DNA of 43,186 bases from JACPTG01 sp964504135 (GTDB taxonomy: Archaea > Nanobdellota > Nanobdellia > Woesearchaeales > UBA10216), in NCBI GenBank assembly GCA_964504135.1, contig CAZDCW010000007.1, positions 1 through 43,186 on the forward strand, in the 5' to 3' direction. Both the position numbers and the translations under genes were made by a program. The notes beneath the pieces were generated by a model. The model was not told the DNA's origin, did not search any database, and was given only the letters and a program-made list of their open reading frames with translations. Below, piece by piece: positions 1-9,400 of this stretch; position 1 is the stretch's first letter, and every line of letters begins with the position of its first letter.

Positions 1-32
1 TTCAAAACCTACATTCCATCCTGAAAAACCCT

Positions 33-767
33 TCAGGATGGTAAAGTATTACGGTAAGGCGTCTTTCTGCAAAGCACAAGGACTCCATTGCATTTTTTGC
101 CAATTGCAAAAGGGCCTGTCTTCCACTTGTAAGGCCGTAATTTGGCATATTGGCACGCAAGCAGGTTCGCAAGCAGGTCTGCCTGCTTGGCAAGGTTTGG
201 AAAAATCCTGTAAAGGGCAATCGCCATTGTTGCCCAAGGCTCCCTTGTATAGCCTCCGCCAAGTATGTCCTCTGCATATAGCTCTATTCTGAATCCGTAT
301 TTTTCCAGAAGCGCCTCAAGGACTGAAGGGTCATACCTCCTGTAATGGCCTGCAAATTTGTCAAACTTATTGTATAACTTTTGATTTGTGGGAACGGAGA
401 GGAAGAAAAGCCCGTTCTTCCTAAGGCAGCGTCGTATTTCTGAGACAAGCTCTTCATCATTCTGCACATGCTCCAGCACCTCAAATGCGCAGACCATATC
501 AAAGTGGTTTTTCATTAATCCTGCCATGCTCTTTTTTGCATTTCCTCCGTTATCCTTCAGGATTCTTCTTGCGATGCCGCTTAGCTCAACAAAGTATGAC
601 CCTCTGACAGGTATCCTTGGCCTCGTCCCCGGCCCGATCTCAAGAATTTTTGATTTGCCGTCTATTCTTTCACTTATCATGGCCCATTGGGGCCATATTT
701 TATGGCTAATGAGTGCAGTTCCTTCCCAGGTGTTGTCAAAATGCTGCTTATTGTATTCTTTATCCAT
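33..767 (-). CDS. Class I SAM-dependent methyltransferase
   Basis: Predicted soluble methyltransferase of about 244 residues. The SAM-binding motif I reads ILEIGPGT, and the post-motif region FDMVCAFEVLEHV fits the Methyltransf_11/UbiE-like fold, with a later strand containing LFFLSVPT. The substrate cannot be told; a lipid, quinone or small molecule is typical of this group. I place the start at the ATG at 767 (MDKEYNKQH) rather than at a start further upstream, because a TATA-like box (TTTAAATAAA on the minus strand, 789-798) lies about 26 nt before it, the spacing of a leaderless archaeal transcript. It is divergent from the hydrolase at 890. Fold assignment is confident, function unknown. 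Confidence 0.8.
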   Translation of the reverse strand: MDKEYNKQHFDNTWEGTALISHKIWPQWAMISERIDGKSKILEIGPGTRPRIPVRGSYFVELSGIARRILKDNGGNAKKSMAGLMKNHFDMVCAFEVLEHVQNDEELVSEIRRCLRKNGLFFLSVPTNQKLYNKFDKFAGHYRRYDPSVLEALLEKYGFRIELYAEDILGGGYTREPWATMAIALYRIFPNLAKQADLLANLLACQYAKLRPYKWKTGPFAIGKKCNGVLVLCRKTPYRNTLPS

Positions 768-788
768 GGATCTAAAGCTGAACTCACC

Positions 789-798
789 TTTATTTAAA
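789..798 (-). promoter_or_regulatory. TATA box of the methyltransferase gene
   Basis: TTTAAATAAA on the minus strand, centred about 26 nt upstream of the ATG at 767. This predicts a transcript that begins at or next to the start codon. It is representative of many first genes in the window. Confidence 0.55.
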
Positions 799-889
799 GG
801 CTTGGGCAGCGGCAAAATCCTTCGGGTGCGGGCCTGCTTTTGCATGTTGCATGGAAAAGCTTAAAATATCAGGTGCCAATAATTGCCTG

Positions 890-1591
890 ATGTTTGCTGA
901 AGTTTCAGGCATGAAAATTTATTACCTAAGGAAGGGAAAGGGAAAAAAGCTGCTTTTTATCCACGGGCTTTTTGCCGATTCAAGCCTATATGCGGGTCTT
1001 ATTGAAGAGCTTTCAGAAAATTTTGAGGTTTTTGCCCCTGACCTGCCGGGGCATGGGCTTTCTGACGGGTTTCATGGCAGATGGCCTGAGCAAACCATGA
1101 CTAAAGCTCTTGTTGGCTTTGCCGGAAAAATGGGTTTGGAAAATCCCGTTGTTTGCGGGCATTCTGCAGGCGCTGCACTTGCAGTCCTTTTTTCAGAGAA
1201 GCATCGTTGCAGGGCCCTCATACTCCTTTCCCCGCCCACCCCGCTTAATCCGCTGAAGTTTGGCTTCAGGTTTTTTTTTGTGAAGGCTTTTGTGGATTTT
1301 TTTCAACATCCGGTGCTATATCTGAGGTTGCTGCGGGCAGGCTTTAGGAATTTTGCCCGGTTGGGCTTTTCAAGGTTTTTTTGGCTGGCTGTTTTCAGGA
1401 ATCTTCAAAGGAATTTTGCTGCGGCTGGTCAGAACTGCCTGGTGGTGTGGCCTGAATCAGAGGAGGTATTTTGGCAGGCCAGGCAAACTGGAAGGGGCTT
1501 CATGGTTGTGCCCGGGACCCATGATTGGCCTTTAATCGAGCCTGCCAGGATTCGGCCCGTGATTCGCTGGCTTCTTCACCGATTGATTTAA
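890..1591 (+). CDS. Alpha/beta hydrolase
   Basis: Predicted alpha/beta-fold hydrolase of about 233 residues. The oxyanion-loop region LLFIHGLFADSS, the strand APDLPGHGLSDG and the nucleophile elbow CGHSAGA (Ser) are clear, and the likely catalytic His is in GTHDWP near the C-terminus. The acidic member of the triad is not obvious. An in-frame ATG exists at 851, but I prefer the ATG at 890 (MFAEVSGMKIYY) because the TATA-like TTAAAATAT at 861-869 is about 25 nt upstream of it. The residues between the elbow and the His are rich in Phe and Arg, suggesting a hydrophobic lid and a lipid-like ester substrate; that is inference. The glycosyltransferase gene follows 25 nt later with its own promoter. 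Confidence 0.78.
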   Translation: MFAEVSGMKIYYLRKGKGKKLLFIHGLFADSSLYAGLIEELSENFEVFAPDLPGHGLSDGFHGRWPEQTMTKALVGFAGKMGLENPVVCGHSAGAALAVLFSEKHRCRALILLSPPTPLNPLKFGFRFFFVKAFVDFFQHPVLYLRLLRAGFRNFARLGFSRFFWLAVFRNLQRNFAAAGQNCLVVWPESEEVFWQARQTGRGFMVVPGTHDWPLIEPARIRPVIRWLLHRLI

Positions 1592-1616
1592 ATAAGGCCT
1601 CAGATTAGTCTGCCTT

Positions 1617-2777
1617 ATGAGGATTGCCATAGTTACCGAGCTTTTCCTGCCCGTGAATAATGGCGTTTCTACCTCAGTTGTCAATGTTGTGCGTCTTCTT
1701 TCCGCGCGGGGCCATAGGATTTTGGTGATTTGCCCAAGGCCCGCTGTCCGGGTTAGGGCTGATTTTGACGAAAATGTTGAGGTTTGGAACTGCAGCGCTT
1801 TTGAAAGGCTGCGCCTCTTTAGGAATATAGACAACTTTGCCATCAGCAAGCCTGACGTTCAGGTAATCAGAAGGCTTAGGGCTTTCCGGCCTGATGTCAT
1901 CCATTCGCACACAGTGTCAATCCTCGGGCTTGCGGCCCTTTTTTATGCCAAGATTTTTGGAGTGCCGCTTATTGGGACTTATCATGGCTTCCTTCCAGAT
2001 CTCGCTGAGCATGTGGCCTTGCCAAGGCGGATTATGGGCAGCAATGTAACCAAGGAGCTTATTTGGATGCTTACCCTGCTTTATTACGGCCGCTGTGATG
2101 TTGTTATAGCGCCCTCAAAATCTACAAGGCGCGAGCTTTTGCAGCGCAGGCTCAGCAGGCCCATTCTGGTGATTTCCAATGGTGTTGACCTTCAGCTTTT
2201 CCATCAGTCAATGGTCAGGAAAACGGGTGATGTTTTTCTTCATGTTGGGCGTTTGGCCTATGATAAGAGGATAGAGGTTGTAATTAAGGCCTTCAGGGAG
2301 ATGGCCGGAAAAAGGAAAGGTTGCAGGCTTGTTATTGTCGGCGCTGGGCCTCAGGAATCCAGATTTAGGCGGCTGGCGGGGAACGACAAAAGCATAGAAT
2401 TTAAGGGTTTTGTTGACCACCGCAGGCTGCGGCAATATTACTGCAGGGCAGATGTCTTTGTCACCGCCTCAACCATTGAGACAGAAGGGCTGGTCATCCT
2501 TGAGGCTATGGCCTGCGGATTGCCTGTAGTGGGCGTCAATGTCCGGGCCATTCCTGATTTGGTCATCAACGGGCATAATGGCTTTATTGCTGGGAGGGGC
2601 GACTATCATGGCATGGCTAGCCTCATGGAAAAGCTTATTTCAGACAAGGATTTGCGGGACAGGTTCAGCAGGAATTCCGCCCTTATGGCCAAGAGGTTTT
2701 CTGTGCAGTCATCCGCTGACAAACTTGAAGCATGCTACAAGTCAGTGATGTGCAGGCGGCTTGCTGTTGCCAGGTGA
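1617..2777 (+). CDS. GT4-type glycosyltransferase
   Basis: A 386-residue GT-B fold glycosyltransferase, probably using a nucleotide-sugar donor at the inner membrane face. The N-terminal domain begins VTELFLPVNNGVSTSV and contains HSHT and TYHGFLPD. The C-terminal domain has the family motifs GRLAYDKRIEVVI, VIVGAGPQ, and the donor-site E-x7-E region ETEGLVILEAMACGLPVVG. Such proteins make glycolipids or surface glycans (for example diacylglycerol glucosyltransferases); the acceptor is not deducible. The TATA box TTTAAATAA at 1587-1595 lies about 26 nt before the ATG, so the mRNA is probably leaderless. The 3' end overlaps the convergent hydrolase gene by 36 nt. Confidence 0.85.
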   Translation: MRIAIVTELFLPVNNGVSTSVVNVVRLLSARGHRILVICPRPAVRVRADFDENVEVWNCSAFERLRLFRNIDNFAISKPDVQVIRRLRAFRPDVIHSHTVSILGLAALFYAKIFGVPLIGTYHGFLPDLAEHVALPRRIMGSNVTKELIWMLTLLYYGRCDVVIAPSKSTRRELLQRRLSRPILVISNGVDLQLFHQSMVRKTGDVFLHVGRLAYDKRIEVVIKAFREMAGKRKGCRLVIVGAGPQESRFRRLAGNDKSIEFKGFVDHRRLRQYYCRADVFVTASTIETEGLVILEAMACGLPVVGVNVRAIPDLVINGHNGFIAGRGDYHGMASLMEKLISDKDLRDRFSRNSALMAKRFSVQSSADKLEACYKSVMCRRLAVAR

Positions 2778-3581
2778 TGCGAATCCTATTGATGTTAGGA
2801 AAGAGCCTATCTCTTTTTGAATAATCTCAGGGCTGTTTATCACTATAATATGGTTTTGCCCGGGTATGGCCCTGAATATCGCCCCCTTTACAAGTCTGCT
2901 TATCGTGCTGGATTTTTCCGGCCGGAATATTGTGTCGTTTTTTCCGACAATTACCAGCGTTGGTGCGTTTATTTTTTTCAATGCCTCCCTTCCGTCATAT
3001 TCAGCGAATTTTTGGTAGGTGTAAAGCCACGACCGCAGTGATGTGCTTGTGATGTCTGACAATATCCTTCTCGGGCTCCAGTCATTTGTCCCAATGAATC
3101 TGTCAAAGTTGCGCCGACTCCCTTTTTTTGTCGGCAATTTTGCCAGAAACTGGTTCATTGTAAAGGCTGCTGCCTTTAAGAGCCTTAGTGACCGCGGAGC
3201 CCTGTAAGTGGTGCTGATAAGAACATATCCGCTGGCTGAGTTTGGGTATAGCTCGCTATGTTTTGCGGCAACTGCGCCGCCAAAGCAATGGGCAACAAGA
3301 AAGTAGTCCCTTATTTTTTCATGCAGTATAAGCTCGTGGATATCTCTGGCAAAATTTTCGAGCTTATACATTTCAGGATTGTTTGGCCTGCCTGAAAGTC
3401 CATGTCCACGAAGATCAGGCGCAACTGTTGAGTATCCGATTCTGCTAAAATAGCCTGCGATTTTCCGCCATGCATTGCCGTCACCGCCAAGCCCGTGCAG
3501 GAAGATTACGAATTTTTTGGACTTCCGGCTGATGCTATAGCTTATTTTCGTTCCGTCCGCTGATTTTATTGTTTTCTGCAT
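2742..3581 (-). CDS. Alpha/beta hydrolase with Cys at the nucleophile position
   Basis: A 279-residue alpha/beta hydrolase. It has the oxyanion region FVIFLHGLGGDGNAW, then VAPDLRGHGLSGRP, and an elbow that reads VAHCFGGAVA, where the usual G-x-S-x-G Ser is replaced by Cys. The acidic residue is likely in VIVGKNDTIFRP and the His in PGQNHIIV. A Cys nucleophile is known in dienelactone-hydrolase-like members of the fold, so activity is possible but the chemistry may differ. I chose the start at 3581 (MQKTIKSADGTKI); upstream in-frame Mets at 3602 and 3665 lie inside or beyond the promoter. Divergent from the deoxyhypusine-synthase-family gene. Confidence 0.75.
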   Translation of the reverse strand: MQKTIKSADGTKISYSISRKSKKFVIFLHGLGGDGNAWRKIAGYFSRIGYSTVAPDLRGHGLSGRPNNPEMYKLENFARDIHELILHEKIRDYFLVAHCFGGAVAAKHSELYPNSASGYVLISTTYRAPRSLRLLKAAAFTMNQFLAKLPTKKGSRRNFDRFIGTNDWSPRRILSDITSTSLRSWLYTYQKFAEYDGREALKKINAPTLVIVGKNDTIFRPEKSSTISRLVKGAIFRAIPGQNHIIVINSPEIIQKEIGSFLTSIGFASPGNSKPPAHH

Positions 3582-3606
3582 GCCTTTCTTCAGCCGCCTC
3601 ATAAGC

Positions 3607-3619
3607 TTTAAATATTTAA
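3607..3619. promoter_or_regulatory. Palindromic TATA box serving two divergent genes
   Basis: TTTAAATATTTAA; the last 12 nt are a perfect palindrome. It lies about 25 nt upstream of the plus-strand ATG at 3636 and about 34 nt upstream of the minus-strand ATG at 3581. It is the only TATA-like sequence seen between the two divergent genes. Confidence 0.6.
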
Positions 3620-3635
3620 CCGGTAAGCTGCCTTC

Positions 3636-4562
3636 ATGAGCCACAGACTCAAAAAAATCAGCCATGTTTCCACATCCAAGGGCATGTCAGTCAACGAGCT
3701 TGTGCTGCAGATGAAGGCCGCTGGGGTTATGGGCGGGGGCAGCCTTGCCAGAAGTGTTGATTTTGCAGAGGAGATGATTTCAGATAAGGACTGCACTGTT
3801 TTCCTTGGCCAGGCAGGCGCAATGGTTCCAGGCGGCATGAGGAACATCCTGATTGAGATGCTTGAGGCTGGCTGGGTTGATGTTTTCGTTACAACCGGCG
3901 CAACCCTGACCCATGACCTTGTTGAGGCTCTTGGCTTCAGCCATTACCAGGGAATCCCGCATGCTGACGACGCAGAGCTTAACAGGCAGGGCTGGGACAG
4001 GATGCATGACAGCTATATGCCGAATGAGGTTTACCCTAAGCTGGAGGATTTCCTGAAGCCAATCCTGGCAGGGATGGTTGGCAGGGAGCTTACTATTCGT
4101 GAGTTCCTCTGGGAGATTGGCAGCAATGTTAAGGGGCGCTCCCTGCTTAAGGTTTGCGCTGAAAAGAAGATTCCCATTTTCTGCCCGGCAATTTCAGACT
4201 CTGGACTGGGATTGATGGTCTGGGGATTTATCCAGAAGAATAAGCTTTCAGTGTCTGCCTTTGAAGATTTGAAGGAAATCCTTGACATCGCCTGGACAGC
4301 GAAGAAGTCAGGCGTTTTTTATGTAGGCGGCGGCGTCCCGAAGAATTACATCCAGCAGGCGATGCAGTTCAGCAGGCAGGCTGCTTATGCTGTTCAGATA
4401 ACCACTGACAGGCCTGAGCCAGGCGGGAGCTCAGGAGCTCCTCTTAAGGAGGGCATTTCATGGGGTAAGCTGGAGCCAGGAGCAAAGTATGCTGACCTTT
4501 TCTGCGACGCAACAATAGCGCTGCCAATAATCCACGCCGCGCTGAAGGAGAGGATTGGATGA
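3636..4562 (+). CDS. Deoxyhypusine synthase family protein
   Basis: A 308-residue NAD-dependent enzyme of the deoxyhypusine synthase family, which transfers the aminobutyl group of spermidine to a lysine of aIF5A. Seen: an N-terminal region with GGGSLARSVDF, the nucleotide-binding region VTTGATLTHDLVEALGF, GGGVPKNYIQQA, and the C-terminal GKLEPGAKYADLFCDATIALP, whose GK corresponds to the catalytic Lys region. The GGGVPKN segment carries Asn where eukaryotic enzymes have a His (GGG..KHH), as in some archaeal and bacterial DHS-like proteins, so another polyamine substrate is possible. The transcript is probably leaderless. The downstream ACT gene overlaps the stop (ATGA). Confidence 0.85.
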   Translation: MSHRLKKISHVSTSKGMSVNELVLQMKAAGVMGGGSLARSVDFAEEMISDKDCTVFLGQAGAMVPGGMRNILIEMLEAGWVDVFVTTGATLTHDLVEALGFSHYQGIPHADDAELNRQGWDRMHDSYMPNEVYPKLEDFLKPILAGMVGRELTIREFLWEIGSNVKGRSLLKVCAEKKIPIFCPAISDSGLGLMVWGFIQKNKLSVSAFEDLKEILDIAWTAKKSGVFYVGGGVPKNYIQQAMQFSRQAAYAVQITTDRPEPGGSSGAPLKEGISWGKLEPGAKYADLFCDATIALPIIHAALKERIG

Positions 4563-4969
4563 TGGATGTCAGGCTCAGGAGTTTTATCGGAAAGACAAAA
4601 GTCGTTGTTGCCAGGGAAGAGTTCGCGCTGGTGCATGTGAAGAGTGAATTCGCCCTTTACAGTAGGCTGAAGCCTTTTGTAGTAGTGACGAAAGGCAGAA
4701 TGTCAACCCTGGCCTGCAATGTTAAGGACCTCTCGATGGTGAAAGTCAAGAGGAAGGTAAGCAAGCCGTACAGTCTGATTGTGTTTGACGCCGCCTTGCC
4801 TTTTAACCTGACTGGCTATTTGGCCGCGCTTACGGCAGTCCTGGCCGAGGCCCGGATTCCCATACTCGCTTTTTCTGACTTTTACAGGGACTACCTCCTT
4901 GTAAGGAAGAGGCATGCCAGGAAGGCCGCTGCTGTGCTGAGAAGGTTTATCCGCAGCTGCCGCAGGTGA
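4559..4969 (+). CDS. ACT-domain protein
   Basis: A 136-residue protein with two ACT-like halves; the C-terminal half ends with LAEARIPILAFSDFYRDYLLVRKRHARKA broken across a strand-helix pattern typical of ACT_7/CASTOR-like small regulatory domains. No catalytic domain is attached. ACT domains bind amino acids or other small ligands. It overlaps the stop of the preceding gene (ATGA at 4559-4562) and is followed four nt later by the TatD gene, so the three probably form an operon. A ligand or partner cannot be inferred. A second ATG at 4562 is an equally good start. Confidence 0.65.
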   Translation: MMDVRLRSFIGKTKVVVAREEFALVHVKSEFALYSRLKPFVVVTKGRMSTLACNVKDLSMVKVKRKVSKPYSLIVFDAALPFNLTGYLAALTAVLAEARIPILAFSDFYRDYLLVRKRHARKAAAVLRRFIRSCRR

Positions 4970-4973
4970 TTGT

Positions 4974-5714
4974 ATGCCCTACGCTGATGTTCACGCCCAC
5001 ATTGACTTGTTGGGTGATGTTGAGGGAGCATTGAAGAGGGCAGCCCATGCAGGCGTAGCTGCTGTCATAACCAATGGCATTGGCCCAGGCAGCAACAGGA
5101 AATCGCTTGAACTGGCCAAAATTCATCCGATAGTCAGGGCTGCTGTTGGCCTTTACCCAACAGAGTCCGCGAAGCTTTCAGAGGCAGAGGTTGCAGAGGA
5201 AATGGCCTTTTTCAGGGCAAACAGGGATATGCTTGCTGCCATTGGCGAGATTGGGCTTGATTATCAGGAGCTGGAGGACAGGATTAGGCAGAGGCAACTG
5301 TTCCTCAGGCAGGTTGAGCTTGCCATGAAAATTGGAAAGCCTGTCATCGTCCACAGCAGGAAGGCAGAGGTAGATGTCGTTGAAGCCCTGGTTTCAGCAG
5401 GCTGCAGGAAGGTTGTCATGCACTGCTGCATGGGAAGCATGAAGGTCGTTAAGAGGGCTGTTGACGCCGGCTTTCACTTCAGCATACCAGCGCTGTTATC
5501 AAGGAGCAGCCATTTCAGGGCAGTTGCCGGGGCTGTTCCGTCCTCGCTGCTTCTTACAGAGACAGACGCGCCGTTCCTCAGCCCTGTGAAGGGCCAGCCA
5601 AGCGAGCCAGCCATGGTTGCAGGAACAGTGGCGGCGATTGCGGGTATCAAGGGCCTTACAGCGGCTGACTGCGGGAATATCATCTTTTCAAACTACCAGA
5701 GGCTGTTCAGGTAG
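4974..5714 (+). CDS. TatD family metal-dependent hydrolase
   Basis: A 246-residue TIM-barrel metallohydrolase of the TatD family, usually a 3'-5' exonuclease or deoxyribonuclease with two metals. Visible metal-ligand motifs in order are DVHAHID at the N-terminus, AIGEIGLDYQE (Glu), PVIVHSR (His), VVMHCCMG (His) and LLTETDAPFLSP (Asp). The start ATG is preceded by AGGTGATTGT, a GGTGAT ribosome binding site used by other internal genes here. Length matches the family norm of about 250 to 260. It is the last gene of the operon; its 3' end overlaps a short convergent reading frame. Confidence 0.88.
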   Translation: MPYADVHAHIDLLGDVEGALKRAAHAGVAAVITNGIGPGSNRKSLELAKIHPIVRAAVGLYPTESAKLSEAEVAEEMAFFRANRDMLAAIGEIGLDYQELEDRIRQRQLFLRQVELAMKIGKPVIVHSRKAEVDVVEALVSAGCRKVVMHCCMGSMKVVKRAVDAGFHFSIPALLSRSSHFRAVAGAVPSSLLLTETDAPFLSPVKGQPSEPAMVAGTVAAIAGIKGLTAADCGNIIFSNYQRLFR

Positions 5715-5826
5715 GGATTTCCTCAGGGGTCCTGGCAGCCTCTGAAGTTGGAATCCTTGAAATGAGGTAATCGCCGTCCATCGGAACAACCGTTGTCCTC
5801 GCGAGGAAAGGGTTTGCTTGCGTCAT
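5707..5826 (-). CDS. Short reading frame, possible 39-residue peptide
   Basis: An open frame of 39 codons beginning MTQANPFLARTT and ending in RTPEEIPT. Its ATG sits five nt after the stop of the upstream minus-strand gene (TGATAAAAATG), an operon-like spacing, and its stop overlaps the end of the convergent TatD gene. No ribosome binding site is clear. There is no recognisable family. It could be a real small protein or a decayed tail of the upstream gene. Confidence 0.3.
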   Translation of the reverse strand: MTQANPFLARTTVVPMDGDYLISRIPTSEAARTPEEIPT

Positions 5827-5831
5827 TTTTA

Positions 5832-6425
5832 TCACTGAAGCCACGCTTTTGGATGTTGTAGGGCATCTCTTAAGTCTGTTGTGGAAAAAATTCTTCCTTC
5901 AAGCTGGAGGTATGACTGATGGTCTGCGGGGATATACAATCCATTTATCCTTGTATCCTCCCCGGGTATTCGCCAGCCGTTGTTGGCGATAAAGGTTATG
6001 TCCGAGTAAAAAGCAGTTTTCCAGTCTCTTACTCCTATTATTACTGTACCTCTATATCCATGTGAAATTATTGATATTCTGTTGAAATCCGGAAGAAAAT
6101 GCAATTTGCCTTTCCTTGCAACATCCTGGGCAGTTGCGTCCCTGACTAGGTAAGCCACAGATAAGCCAACCGCACAGTGATAAAGATCCTCAGAACTGGC
6201 CACAGTTGCACCGGAAGAGAGTATTTTAAGTCCCATTTGCTCAGAACTTCCCAAAAGAAGTTTAACCAGGTCTGGACCCTCATAGTTAACTATGCCTTCC
6301 AACTCCCTGGCTTCTTCCAATTCCTTGGCCTCTTGTATGGCCTTTGCTATGGCATCAGAAGTTAACGGTGTGAAAAGCGGAAACCATCCGCCTGAAGTGT
6401 TTTGGGACATTGGATAATGTTTCAT
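5832..6425 (-). CDS. Uncharacterised protein, 197 residues
   Basis: No family recognised. The first 40 residues contain an acidic/basic helix with alternating Glu, Ala and Lys (AKELEEARELEG), followed by a mixed alpha/beta region with hydrophobic strands (RISIISHGYRGTVIIGVR, SDITFIANNGWRIPG). There is no signal peptide or membrane segment, so it is probably cytoplasmic. It lies 71 nt downstream of the giant receptor phosphatase on the same strand with a possible TATA element (GGTTAAAAAG, about 25 nt before the ATG). Proximity makes it a candidate partner or substrate of the PP2C domain, but that is only inference. A second Met at residue 6 could be the start. Confidence 0.55.
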   Translation of the reverse strand: MKHYPMSQNTSGGWFPLFTPLTSDAIAKAIQEAKELEEARELEGIVNYEGPDLVKLLLGSSEQMGLKILSSGATVASSEDLYHCAVGLSVAYLVRDATAQDVARKGKLHFLPDFNRISIISHGYRGTVIIGVRDWKTAFYSDITFIANNGWRIPGEDTRINGLYIPADHQSYLQLEGRIFSTTDLRDALQHPKAWLQ

Positions 6426-6496
6426 CCGCTGTCCTGTAAAAATCTTTTCTTTTTAACCGCTTGTAAGTTACTAAAAAGCCCCATGCGGCTTGGATT

Positions 6497-9400
6497 TTAC
6501 CCGCCCTGCACGTATACGATAAGGCTGGCGTCGTCGCCGCCTGAGCTGGCAAGCCTTAGCATGACGTTTCGTATTTCCTCTGGGGTTTTTGCCCTGGCCC
6601 TTGAAATTTCCTGGAGAATCTTGTTGTAGTCGTTGAAGTTCCTTGGCCCAAATGCGGCTTTGCCAAGGCTTGCTGGGCCAATTATAGGGGTTTCTGCTAT
6701 TGGCCCGAAAATCCCGTCGCTTCCCAGAATCAGGATGTCGTCTTTCTGCAGCGTTATTGTCCTGCCTGGAATCCCTTCAAGCGGCAGGCCTCCGCCCAGG
6801 GCATAGTCAAGTATGTTGCCAGTTCCATGCAGCTCATTGAAATTGTGGGAGACTATCCTGCCATTCCTTATCAGGATATACTCGCTGTCACCGACCCATG
6901 CTATGGAGAGCCTGTTTCCGTTGATTGTGGCAGCCACAACAGTGGTCTGTCCGACCCCTTTTACCCTTCTGTCTGCGGAGATGATTGCACTTTCCAGGGC
7001 TTCCAGGTCAGCTCCGTCTGGCAGGCCTGAAAGGTGCTTTACCACCGCGCTGCTTGCTGCGCTTGCCTCCTCCCGCCCCATTCCTGATGCGCCATCAGCC
7101 ACTGCAAGGTTGGCGCTTGCGCCTTTGGTTTCTGCAAGAATTGAATCCCCGTCGCCATGTCCCCTGCCGAATTTTGTAACCACCCCTGCTGCCTTGCCAT
7201 TTTGGGTGCTCATGCTGAAAACGTCATTCCTCATGTCGCTGATTATAACCCGCTGTGGAGGGGTTTCCGCCCGGGGCCGCGCGCTGCTGCCCTGTGCCTG
7301 GACTCTCCTTATCGCAGCATCCAGCTGCCGCTTCGCCTCAAGTAACACTGGGTCGTCAGGATATTGGGCAAGGTCCCTGTTCAGTTGCTGTTCCCATCTT
7401 CTCAACGCCGCCATTTTTTGGGCTGCTGTGCCTGACCGCGTGCCAGTTAAGCCTTCGATGGTTCCAGAACCCCTGTTGTAGGCTCTCAGGGCGCTTATTT
7501 CATTCCAAAGCTGGTCAGGGATGTTGCGGGTGTCCATTTTGTCAGCCCAGTTTTTCCTCATGGCATCCCTGGCTGAAAAGTCAGGCCGCGGTGGGGGTGA
7601 TGGAGGCCTGAATGAGCTTCCGCGTCCTGCTGAGGCTCCGCCTCCCGAGGCTCCTGTTGAAGGCCCGGTCGAACCAGTTCCTCGTCCAGCAGCCCCTCCA
7701 GCGCCGCCAGTCGTTCCGGCTGAGCCCCGCGCATTGTTAATTCCCCTCTTTACTATCTTGTCAAAGACTCCGTCCATGAATGGCTTTACTGACTCCCAGC
7801 TGAGCCTTGCTGTGTAGCCTGTCGCGAACAATGCTGCGGCAGCCCTGGCATAGCATTTGGATATTTCTCCTCCTGCCTGTGATTCCCTTCCTGCCTGGTG
7901 TTCGAAGAAGTCTATGCATCCTCCGACTGTTGACGCTCCTTCAATAGTCACCCATGAGAACATGAGCAGGTTTTGGCCTCCCCCTGGGATTTTGGAGGCC
8001 ACAGACGATGCCATGGCTGATATCCTTGACCCGAATGAGCCGAGTTTTGTAAGTCCTGCCGCCGCTGCCCTGGCGATTGCAGGCGCTGCCGCTATGCTTC
8101 CGACCAGGGTTACAGCCACTCCTCCTATGAGTATCGCGCCCTCTGCTGTGCCCAGGTAGTTTCCCAGTTCCTTGAATTTGGCCACATTGTTTTGAGCATC
8201 CAAATGCTGCTTGGTATTTGGCGCTATGTAGCCAAGGCCCCTGTACTGGTCAATTCCTAACTGGATTATGTTTCTCCTGCGCTCATTAATGTCGCTGAAC
8301 TGGTAGGGCCCGTATTTTTCTATTTCTGAGCTTGTTTGGGGCGTGGTATCCTTGTGGTAGAAAATGAGGAGGGAGTAATACACAGGAAGGCTACCCATCC
8401 TGTAGATTACCTCTGCCTGGTCGTTCTCTTTTATCCCCTTGAATATGTACTGGCTGGCGTCATATTGTGCCAGGCTCCTGTAGTATTTGGAATTCTCTCC
8501 GATGTCGCCTGCGCTGGTGATTGAGGCATGCACCTGGTCAAAGCTGTTGCCTTTTGACATTTCGTTGCTGAAGTAAAGGAACGTTGCTCGTATGTCTGCC
8601 AGCTCTTTCATGTTTTTCTCGGCAGACTGCTTCCATCTGCCGTTGAGCCCTGACACGCCGTTGTACGCGCCTGTGAATACCTCAAACGGATTTAGGAGGT
8701 TCAGGCCGAACTTGAACTGGCCTATTTCATCTGCAAGGGGTTTTGTTTCCTCATATGCAACGTCTGAAAGCTTCAGCCCGTACTCAATGTAGTATGCCTG
8801 TATCTCTTCCTTTAGCGATGATTCCATCTGCCTGATTGTGCTGTCTATGTTGGCGTCTTCCAGAAGCCTGCCTGCTGCCTCAGCATCCTGTGGGTCTGAA
8901 AATGTCCTTTGGATGTACATTGTCATGAACTCCCTGAATGCGCGTCTGTATTCCGGCGAATTTTGGGAGGCTTTGACCCTTACATCAAGGTACTCCTTGA
9001 GTTTTTTTGCCAGGTCATAATCAGAGACCTGAGGCACCTCGCTTACTGGCTTCAGGAGGAAGATGTCCGCGACAACGCCGCCAGACTTATAAATGTCGGT
9101 TCCAATCAGGGCGCCCTCACTGTTGAAAAGCGCTGCCCTGAAGTGGTATTTTCCTTCAGAGTATGCTGTTGAGAAGGAATCCTGCCTTGAATATTTTCCG
9201 CTGGAGTCGAATTTTGCCTCATCCGCTGAAATTAGGTGCTCTGTCTCCCCATTGTCATTTACAAGCTCCAGCATGAGCAGCCCGGTCTCGCCTGCCTTAT
9301 AGCTCGATTCCACGCTGTACTTCACAAGGTTGGCAAGCCCGTACACCTGGGATTGTTTGTCGTCTCCAAGGCTGGCCACCTTTACTGGGGCGGCGGCTGT

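Noticed and set aside
2..277. Short open frames at the left edge
   Set aside because: They overlap the 3' part of the methyltransferase in other frames and show no family features.
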